From positions 3,885,546 through 3,949,545 of the forward strand of contig NZ_CP036269.1 in the NCBI RefSeq assembly GCF_007744675.1: 64,000 nucleotides of DNA, written 5' to 3'. The position numbers and the translations under genes were made by a program. Shown here one piece after another: positions 52,001 to 56,800 of the stretch (the first letter of the stretch is position 1; every line of letters starts with the position of its first letter). The notes under the pieces were generated by a model, which was given only the letters and a program-made list of their open reading frames with translations, did not search any database and was not told the origin of the DNA. The stretch comes from Gimesia alba. GTDB taxonomy: Bacteria > Planctomycetota > Planctomycetia > Planctomycetales > Planctomycetaceae.

Positions 52001-53704
52001 CAGTTATTTACCACCACGTTCACCAGACTTACCAGCACCGACGGAGGCGTCGTAGATGCCGGTGATACGGGGGGAAGAGACATCACATCTGACGAACTCG
52101 TCATCCGCTCTGCAGGCGGTGCTGGTTCTGCGGATTCACTGGAAACAGCGGTTTCGCTGCTTGCCGCATTGAATACGGATTCCGGCAGCATTCAAATCGC
52201 CAATGATCTGGGAGGTGCCCTGTTAACCATTGGCACCGTCGACGGCATTGCTGGTATCACGAACTCAGCGGGAGTCGCCGGAGACATCATCATTACGAAC
52301 GCCAGCCCATTGACTGTTGACGCCGCCGTTATTAACAGTTCGGGGGGTAACATTGGACTGGAGTCAACGGGACCTGGCGACTTAATCTTGAATGCATCGG
52401 TTCGTGCCTTCGGAGGAAACGGAAATATTAACGTCGAAGCGGGAGACGGGATTCTCGACATCAATGATACAGGAGCTGCTTCCGATCATAGTGTCGCAGG
52501 CACAGGCGTATTCTCGGGACATGGTACGAGTGGCGTTTTAGTCGACACGAATGCGACACTGACGTCCGAAACCGGCGCTATCGCAGGTGTGCCTCCACTA
52601 TTGCAGAATATATTAACACCGCAAATATCGGCCACAGGAGATGCAACCGTGACTGGCGACTTCGGTCGTTTTTCAGAGCAGAATTTCTTCATCACCATTG
52701 ACTGGGGTGATGGAACCGTGGAGACATTTAATTTTGCCGATCCGGGATCATTTGTATTTGAGCATACCTATGTCGCGAACCCGAATGTACAAAACCCGGC
52801 AGCAGATATTCCCATCCTGGTAACGATGCAGGGAGACTTGCAATTCACCTTTTCTGACGGAAGTGGCAGCCTGGACTTCACCAGTGAAGCCGGAGTACTG
52901 GAAACCCCGGGGGAAGGATTGGCCAACGTCGCCATCGACACGACTCCCCAGGTTCCACAGCTACTGTTCCCCGAAACAGAAGTCATCCTGGATGCCACAT
53001 CGAATCAGCAGAGTATCTTTACGACAAAGGACACCCTGTCACTTGAATCGGCGATCGAAGAAGCCAATAAAAATGTCGAACGTCTGGTATTTCTGAGGAT
53101 TTTAGCTCCCAATGGAAATGTCATCGAAGATGTACCGCTTGACGAATCGGATCTGGATAACCTACCCCAGTTATTCAAGACACTGCCTGATGGTCGCTAC
53201 CAGATCTACTTGAAAGAAGCTGGGGAAGAACGAATCCGACTGCTGATGGACGTTGATATCCGTAACGGCAAGGCCAGCGATGTCACAGAGGAGCAGGCAA
53301 ACCCTCCCACATCAAACGACGTGCAGAACACCACGGAACAAAACAACACTACCTTGCTAGAGGAGAGTGAAGATTCCGATTCTCTGACAACGGTCATTCT
53401 CACAGAATCGGGTATCAAAGAATTTTCATTGGAACCGGTTCTTTCGGAAGAATATCTGATTCACAGCCCATCGGAATTCCCTCCGAATATAACCGAAAAT
53501 ACAAAAATACTTAAGAATTCCAGCAGGGAATCAGACGCCTCTCTGGAACAAGCATGGAGCAGTGCCACATTACTTTCGGGCTATTTCCATGGAAAATCAC
53601 TACTCAAAAAACCGGTTTCGGCTGAGGAATGTGAATCAGCAATGGAAAAATATGGCAATCGTCTGCTGAATCGCCATTACAATCTTTACCGAAAAAACCA
53701 ATAA
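37028..53704 (+). CDS. Giant modular surface/adhesin-like protein, about 5560 residues, LEPR-XLL-like N-terminus
   Basis: Start GTG at 37028 with GGAG nine nucleotides upstream; the longer TTG frame from 36992 has no ribosome site. No classical signal peptide. Near residue 33 it has LELIRLEDRIVLNVSA, a variant of the planctomycete LEPR-XLL export-associated motif. Domains in order: autotransporter-type strand repeats (about residues 455-590), four cadherin-like repeats (about 730-1135), a parallel beta-helix region (about 1725-2000), two LamG-like domains (about 2018-2225 and 2250-2455), four 78-residue repeats (about 2868-3180), then a very long Ser/Thr/Gly/Asp-rich beta-repeat region with four dispersed ~95-residue modules, and near the end a PKD-like DWGDGT stretch and an acidic tail with a basic end. 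Likely cell-surface adhesion or matrix protein; function inferred from domain types. No frame break across 16.7 kb. Confidence 0.93.
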   Translation: MRLLKWLNQCFGKTDSSPNLKYKNFREDSNASLELIRLEDRIVLNVSAAIGGTSSDVLQLNLDAANDEATVSVVDSGATIQVDDGLGLPGSILQFDASQISSILVTGTDPSQTVQFLGQQDLVINGPVDLTGFSGDVNIGIELQIGVGEPPQFNPASTVTYLGQFELTGDQLNVVLPNELNADDAFVIQINGPNLEILDPDRANPLLFSAPAAGLNSIHVTGADGETDLLTLNYATPGLNDIAISFEGGSGGNDALEFTNGTFDTLTHNLTGPGTGSIDFSGNGTTEISYTGLEPVLGGTSTANNVVINLPTSTFDAVLENSTIPGEMQIRSLSAAFEFTTFAAPTDSLTINTSGGNSVVALDSFDVAFAPTDLIISGKPGDTYQLTGNDLLADSVSLTLSGGATLDLRTFNETINGFVLEDGTVIATSGVLSAQSDLDLRSGAVKAQLNGNNLIKNGMGTVILDAANGYTGQTIINDGLLQLAQSFAIPNTSSVELASVTSVLDLNGFEASLTSLTGTGKVLLGAATGMLDVNQATATSSTFAGSISGDGSLTKSGAGEFTLSGNSSFTGSTTVQGGLLEVEGTLKTSDVIVSNGATLGGSGNIDAPVTINAGGVLSPGSSPGILSTGNLTFAAGSTLNVEIDGTIAGTEYDQIQVAGTVDLTGATLNLISTFTAAAGDEFLLIDNDDVDAIAGTFAGLAEGTLLTFNGNQVYITYQGGDGNDVALTVNTPPAAANQNFNVDENTVDTTSVGMIVSTDPDVPADSLTFSVTGGTGQTAFNVSASGEITVVDQNQLDYEATTSFDLDILVTDSAGATDTATITINLNPVNDNAPIVNNQIRNVDENTLDGTNVGLAIIATDADLPNDLLTFSETGGTGAAAFDIDSSGQITVADQSLLDYETTASFTLDVLVTDGAGATDTATITINLNPVNDNAPIVNNQIRNVDENTLNGTNAGLAIIATDADLPNDLLTFSETGGTGAAAFDIDSSGQITVADQSLLDYETTASFTLDVLVTDGAGATDTATITINLNPLNDNAPVVANQTRDIDENALNGTSVGVAIVASDADEPGDTLTFTETGGTGTAAFDITSGGQIVVADQSLLNFETNPTYTLDILVDDNAGSTTAATITINLNDLIETLFVDAGDWSVNDITIVRDGTQLRVLETGTMNEIVPSHNFASVSSVSITGNGLDNTLRLDSSGGSYIPAGGISFDGGAGTNTLLAANQTNDWLIDGANAGSLLSGTVTFTNVENLTGGSDVDTFTITGSQALNLLGGLGNDIFLFSSDASLLSGTIDGQGGSDHLDLTNYTTNLAVTLTAIGSTDGFEGTESAKSVTFTNIDQLTGGSGINSLTGIDSVASWTLNGANTYQSTNSLGFSNFVNLNGGSDADTFDVTPDSEAFQITGGNPTSNPGGDTLNVDTSAAGTALVSNGSNGSGSVTGTFPTISYSEIENFAISGVVDIQLEGTTGDDVIEVLVVGPNIEYRLGGTLIGTSSLTDTNSITVNAGNGDDSLTVDSALAAEGIAVDYDGEGNNSTNPGDVLNLLGTTTSVEYYFTDSSSGSIRIDGAMSDFITYTGLEPITSTINAVDVTLYYSGVAETISITDAGGGQTMITSTAGETLTFTNPTGIVTINTGDGADVINLNSLATSFTASLVINGDGDVDTLNSNGSISLDTGKMLEWNIETINVANSITLTAAGIAFNANEVNLDGDLVSTNVSGNATAVNVLGSAGGADIQDAVDVAGTGGIINVAAGNYLNTGTLDIDESVSILGAGKEVVEIRKSGAPTNNFDIAVNISASDVSIAGAQLGWETHSSTTDYQGYVVYTTADNTTLNNLLFGDNYRSAVVFEGANNLEVSDSIFEGKFGRAAIRDGDGGSGENFLITRNEFRADHFRWGPIAIGPQGTFGDPNNFAFSGEVSYNYFGNGLEAGSFQEAGDQNYTVTITNGGMTADGLDIIHNTFDWQDSSTTNGNGIYAQPGGVYFDPSLSVAVGTVNITDNIFNGFSYEGPQPTTEPLWNPTGGVFGGALEFDGVDDFGLFQDANFDVGESGTLSFWVNMDDQGRRNQFFEGPNNGGMEFQYRTNGGGQFFGSPNRNDGNGNTYVIQDGSAGGTTGVWQNIQYTWDFNGGVNPEMHLYIDGVEVGYLSSTYDSDLSQWTATVSTVNELMNVGRDPGSGRFFDGLMDDVGWFDQALNQTDLDTIRTTGVATLSADARLVAHWDFDQTAGDIAIDNVNGIQMFLATDGIVPFGPEFQTTAGQFGGALEFDGLDDFATFQDASFDVGRKGTLNFWVNMDDVGRRNQFFEGPDNGGLEFQYRTNGGGQFYGRTQDGADFTIQQGGQAGVAGIWTNIQYTWDADTGEMHIYINGSEEPYLSSFDENLAGFDSTHFTDTINGLMNVGRDPGDAGRYFDGLMDDIGWFNDVLSVSERADIMNNGVAALAGDTRLVAHWDLDDAAGTTIVSGDSGTNITLYLQAEPPLPPIEGFGVIAPLNANVTYNAFNGNDLDSNVTLNSTNVFGDPLFAYANDPLFVSTDSLEEQFTIGFGSSAAYTSSEFASDTNTTTPHIGAYQNPPTLYPGLYGTGDIVIFGTGEDDQLELTLTGEDTATFVLTRDIGGLGETILGTVAITDVTSITFNGLGGDDVLIINQPDNLFFNAENGIIFNGGSQNNDGNSLGIAGIDGDTLVINHSTPLEADSVAYVFTPDSVTAEGEDGIITISDATLSDGSTTITFTGLEPIIDNLLVANRIFDFTDATETISLSDDGVAGDNYSYIDSTLSESVLFLDPTSSITIRTDSAGTPTGIDTILIDSLDSSFNASLTILAGSDDSVTFQSATNLVTGDLFVTAETVDILANIDAASVEISSSGVTSTTFNGGTVTTTGSQLYHDAVNFVTNSTLTSTGGSNIEFESTIDGAIDLIIDTIGNTILGGAVGTSAPLTSLITTAGGTTQINGGSINTTGAQIFNDDVTLGMNTILTSSGSGAITFDQTLNGAFSLGLNTDGTTNFNGFVGNTDALTGLATDANGSTNINGGSIATTGSQIFNNAVLLGADATLSSAASGDIAFMSTLNGTFALNVNTGGTTLFNNQVGNTAELTSLTTDTTGTTQINGGSVTTSGSQTFHDAVSLGVTTSFSATTAGDITFDSTLTGGAGILITVKATNDVVFNDAVSTDGNVTVQADSDTSGAGDFTMLSGSSLDAGTGTINIDGANVTARSLSTTNGSATSVTIDANNGDVTTSDTGVNSLGDVTINATGTITLEDGGINTGEGGSVLVQAQSDVLSTGTGIDTTLGAASGGTITITSNLGKVDISNGSLLTGDGGNIDIDSLTEFTAVNSSFNTTSGTGGGKVDINTSAGSSSITDGGISVNGAGTILVVAKGVTSDVLISSELTSLDGSITVLADNDITLTSTAKIISQASGSITLTADNDGSSAGSITMDSGSTVESQGGLVQLSAYDNIAVSSITTTGGRVDLTSTNGSITDNDITPAKNVTANQLVINANMGIGQLADAIDTSISFLEADAGTGGLFLDNMGDLTVGGITAQVGLDADLEILVNVMGTLDITENVQSTTGSVTFDATDTLTVDLATTITTFGTGALLLTSTRNIKLNSGSNLKTVNGGITLLANNGGITTGDFTGIEADNAGIQTSGTGNISITGFGGTDALTGSHHGVYLHSGTTVISTDTGVSAGTITINGTGGTGLDTNQGVLIEGASTNVTSTDGNIEITADASAGAGFQLLDQATILSNGTGANAATITINGTTTSDHTGVTIQSLVQSTDGSISVTGASTGGGSASTGTSIQTSAGQMISTNGDISINGTSNGDDGIEISNMSDVSASGTGNIELIGESTGSGSGINLDTTIKSQTGTVSLTAEDDILLGSVALIDSTSGTITLTADNAAGNNGDSITMTDGSLIDAGTGDIGLTADGDVLSGGLLTTGTVNIDSLSASISDNGDSHTDIVATTAVLNAVTGIGDGNPLETEISTLSATVSGIGGLFIENTGVVELLDLSSFDGEISVNATGSITATSVVSTNNSANDDHDITLTATGTSSDILVTTITTVGNADVILTADDGILDTNGADTNRITADNLMLTSSSADGTQDGIDVDTDVNSLTANVNTNAGGIHIDEVDGITLSQLMTFDGFITVNAAGTIEVLDVNSTNNSASDINNGITLTATGADSDIIVTTLTAQNTADITLNSDRDVLDSDSTDMNITTGDQLTIVAGRNIGGITSIFTEAGFDPLQTTVNHLDLTSDNIIAIHNTGTSPELINLDAGTGSVGTTFIKATGGALDASLTTGIHNTQDTIGFVSDVSITVPTGLQTANLRLDAPDIIDAGGGDLDINAVDAILFQSMSAETVTITAQQFDGTATGSDFNITNDSPALELVDLNTDSMALTGGTDTNISLTSAGSVTVTNLVQTLGTGTLFIETTNTDADLILNQNIQSETGSVTIETADDIVFNGSSHLISTSGDVKLTADADNGAGGLFGGITMADGTVINAGDGAVTLTATDDITIGQIITTNATDFAIHLETEGSVTDAGDNAGEDLIANASGARVTIIAALGAGKVADLNGEIETQVDQINITNQTSGEIRIIETDAVVIHDILQTTAGDIHVFAGGNILLSGLIETATDHVLLDSQAAITDQNDGVPGQLNINAMSLDLNAVTGIGVGDTLELSVDSFSADTTDGDILLHNTASNSVIATSITTGTGNIALAQIGDEALTIDLATTQDGTITISNEGDAQSDILELTSISAGGATPEINVSTINFGNILLGDLAALDGVISIVSAGEINDAFNDQMTPEIDLNAASGSIMLQAVNGIGNNQAVELASGTLSIDSGTGNIDVSNTASAATGSVRITLLTTGSGSIDYSQIGGEDAAFEEITTTDSDITIQSDGAALFENPGALTNVVSTGGAGTIQVMATGVNSSIEINDGFSTAGGTIDLTAQNSLIFGGNGDINSSNGKITLLADSASMGAGGGGITMSDGTVFDAGTGTLDLQAGDDITIGQLFTTTFTRLTSTDGGVVDAGDTGGRDITSDELVIRSAGGAGSADSLETAVSLLAALNTDSGSIQIANDLGGALLTIGTVDGIAGITNSAGVAGDIIITNASPLTVDAAVINSSGGNIGLESTGPGDLILNASVRAFGGNGNINVEAGDGILDINDTGAASDHSVAGTGVFSGHGTSGVLVDTNATLTSETGAIAGVPPLLQNILTPQISATGDATVTGDFGRFSEQNFFITIDWGDGTVETFNFADPGSFVFEHTYVANPNVQNPAADIPILVTMQGDLQFTFSDGSGSLDFTSEAGVLETPGEGLANVAIDTTPQVPQLLFPETEVILDATSNQQSIFTTKDTLSLESAIEEANKNVERLVFLRILAPNGNVIEDVPLDESDLDNLPQLFKTLPDGRYQIYLKEAGEERIRLLMDVDIRNGKASDVTEEQANPPTSNDVQNTTEQNNTTLLEESEDSDSLTTVILTESGIKEFSLEPVLSEEYLIHSPSEFPPNITENTKILKNSSRESDASLEQAWSSATLLSGYFHGKSLLKKPVSAEECESAMEKYGNRLLNRHYNLYRKNQ
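39491..40102 (+). repeat. Two near-identical 306-bp cadherin-like repeats in tandem
   Basis: Copies at 39491-39796 and 39797-40102 have a 306-bp (102-codon) period and differ at only a handful of positions (for example CTGGAC/CTGAAC and GTT/GCT). A diverged copy follows (to about 40420), and one diverged copy precedes (from about 39210). The identity at synonymous sites means recent duplication or gene conversion. Confidence 0.95.
43079..44388 (+). repeat. Two diverged LamG-like domain copies
   Basis: Copies at about 43079-43695 and 43786-44388 each start with FGGALEFDG(V/L)DDF and end with RLVAHWD(F/L)D. They share GTLSFWVNMDD / GTLNFWVNMDD and the QYRTNGGGQF core, with GLMDD(V/I)GWF near the end. 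DNA differs at many positions, so the duplication is older than that of the cadherin repeats. Confidence 0.9.
45629..46564 (+). repeat. Four tandem 234-bp repeats (78 residues each)
   Basis: Equivalent positions (codons for NGG(T/S)(V/I) plus TTGSQ/TSGSQ) recur at 45629, 45863, 46097 and 46331, an exact period of 234 bp in each step. Each unit has an L..LTT/D(T/A).G(T/S)T.INGGS connector. The fourth copy diverges after about 46450. The units differ at the DNA level, so the strict length is kept by selection rather than by recent copying. Confidence 0.92.
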
Positions 53705-53832
53705 GCTGCCCTACCCGGGCCGCATTCATGATATAACTAAGACACATTTTCAGCTTTAATTTATTTTTTAAAATGAAATGAGACCGTCGTTAATCTCACA
53801 TCAGAAATCAACGACAGCATGCGGGTAACATT

Positions 53833-56800
53833 ATGAACGACATTCCAGACAAAGATCAACGAAATGATGAATCGTCTGACGATGAGAATCTTCTCAACGA
53901 TCAGACGCAATCCGATTTCGAATTTGATTCCGAAGACCACGCACCTGAAAATGATCAGACCATCATTTCCGATCAATGGGAGTCTGAAACGATCTCTGCC
54001 GATGGGAATGAAATACTGGAAGATTCCAGCTCTGAAGACATTTATCAGACCCAAAACGATTCCGATTCGGAATTGGGTACCGCAGACGACTTCTCGTTAA
54101 ACGATCAGACAATTGTCGAAGACAATGCCTCAGAAGACATCAATGCTACTATCGTCGACCCCGCAGCTGTGGACCTTGAGCGAACAATCACCGAAGAAGA
54201 TCATGCGGAATGGGCCGGCGCGCAAACCATCAGTGAAAGCCCTGAAGAAGAACGCTCTGAATCTGTAAACGACCAGACTCTAGTGCTCGACGAGTCTGAA
54301 AACGCTTCCGAGATTGGTGCAACTTTAGTTGAAGACCACAATACACCGCAGGATATAGACGCCACAATTGTCTCTGATGATGTCCCTCCGGAATTGGTGG
54401 CCACAATGAATTCGGCCTGGGGTGATGGCATGGCCACGATGCCTGAAGGCCCGGAGATGACCATCAAAGCCGATGATATTCCGGGTGAAGATCTGACAAA
54501 CCAGACATCACTGGTCATTAAAAAACGAGACTTCAGTGATAAAACAAAGTCGGAATATTTAAATAATGCCGAGTACGAATTACTGGAAGTACTCGGTCAG
54601 GGTGGTATGGGCGTTGTCTATACCGCGCGACAGACGTCAATCGACCGGCAGGTTGCGGTCAAAATGCTGAAAGCCAAAACGGCCAAAAACCGTGATCAGA
54701 GACACAAATTTTTAGCAGAAGCAGTTGTCACGGGTGAATTAGATCATCCCAACATCGTTCCCATTTATGACGTGGGTAGCAACAATAGCGGCGCTCTGTA
54801 CTACTCGATGAAAAAAGTCGAAGGCCGCCCCTGGCTGAAAACGATTCGTAAGAATTCGCTCGCCGAAAATCTCAATATTCTGATGAAAGTCGCCGACGCT
54901 GTTGCGTTCGCACACTCCCGCAGCGTTGTGCATCGCGATTTAAAACCAGAAAACGTGATGCTCGGTGAGTTCGGCGAAGTTCTGGTGATGGACTGGGGGC
55001 TGGCACAATCAACATCCGGATTTCGCAAGTCCAGCAGCATCATCACGACATCCAGCATGGGCGGGACACCTGCTTACATGGCTCCCGAAATGGCAACCGG
55101 GCCCGTCGATAAAATCTCGCCGCTCTCTGATGTGTACCTTTTAGGGGCGATCTTATACGAAATCCTCACAGGACGCCCACCACATACCGGTAAAACTGCC
55201 ATGAAATGTCTGATGGCGGCGGCAAAGAATGAAATTGTTCCCACCGAGAAAAAAGGCGAACTCGTTGATATCGCTATGAAAGCGATGGCCACGCAACAAA
55301 AAGACCGCTACCCCAGCGTGCAGGCGTTGCAAAAAGCCATCATGGAGTACCAGTCTCATTCGGAAAGTATTTCACTCGCCACGAGAGCACATTCCGATTT
55401 AAAAGGAGCGAAAGCATCAGAAAATTACGAACTGTTTTCGCGTGCCTTATTTGGATTTCAGGAAGCACTGTCTCTCTGGCCCGAAAATCATGCAGCGCAA
55501 GCAGGCGCAGACAAAACGACATTGAGCTACGCCAGCACAGCATATACGAAAGGCGATTTTGATCTTGGCTTGTCCTTGTTGAACGAAAAGAATCCAGCAC
55601 ACGCGGAACTCATCGAACAGATCCGCTCAGCCCAGACAGAACGTGATGCACGACAACAACGGCTTCGCACTGCAAAACGGGTCTTTGTCGGTATGCTGGC
55701 AACCGTTTTGGTGGTCGTCACTGGAGCCTTCTTTTGGATTCGAGCTGAAGCAGATCGCGCCTTGAAAGCAGAGGAACTCGCGGAAACGGAACGCGACACT
55801 GCAATTGAGGAACGTAAGAAAGCCGATGCAGCACGGGCAGAAGAAGCAGTCGCGCGACAAAAAGCGGATGAAGCCCGCGTTCAGGAAGAAATTGCCCGCA
55901 ATAAAGCAGTGGAATCTGAAAAACAGGCCATTGTTGCTAAGGATGTTGCAGAAAAGGCAAAAATGACGGCAATAGCAGAGAGGGATAAAGCAGAAAAAGC
56001 AAAACAGGCAGAAGAGTACGAAGCCTACATAGCCCGTATCGGTCTGGCTGCCGCTAAGATTGATGAAAATGCATTTGAAAGTGCCATTCAATTACTTAAC
56101 GGCTGCCCTGAGAAACTCCGCAACTGGGAATGGGGACGTCTGATGCACCTTTGTTCGCAAAGTAGCAGGACATTCAATGCGCAGGCACCAGTTGATGCTC
56201 TGGCCGTTTCCCATAACGGAACTCAGTTCGTTACTGGTGGTAAAGACGGTTTCGCACGGCTCTGGGATCGGGCCAGCGGAAAAATGCTCGCCAAGTTTGA
56301 TCACAACAAAAACCCGGTCTTAGCGGTTGCCTTCAGTCCCGATGGGAAAACTCTGGCGACAGGCAGTGAAGACCGAACAGGCTTTATCAAACTCTGGGAC
56401 CTGGAAACACATTTACAAATCCAGCGTACCTTTGAGAACCCCAAACAAAAAATGCCGTTTGATAAAGGTCACACTGAAGGTATCTTGAGCATCAGCTATT
56501 CAAAAGATGGAACGAAACTGCTGACCAGCTCCTACGATAAAACGGCGCGACTCTGGGATGTTGCTTCGGGAAATCAGCTTAGACGTTTCTGGGGACATAA
56601 CTGGTGGGTCTGGGATGCCAATTTCTCGACCGATGAACGCCGTATCGTTACCGCCAGCCAGGATGGAACCGCCGTCATCTGGTCCGTAGAAACGGGAAAA
56701 CAGGGCGCCCCCTTCACCGGTCATCAGGGCCCCGTTTATTCCGCTCACTTTTCCCCCGACGCGAACAGCACGCATGTTGTGACCAGCGGTTATGATCGGA

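Noticed and set aside
37028-53704. Numerous short frames on the opposite strand of the giant gene
   Set aside because: They are shadows of biased codon use in the repetitive gene; none has a ribosome site or coherent domain.
53760-53832. A possible leader hairpin (GTCGTT ... AACGAC) before the kinase gene
   Set aside because: Arms are only six bases with an 18-base loop; it could be chance.
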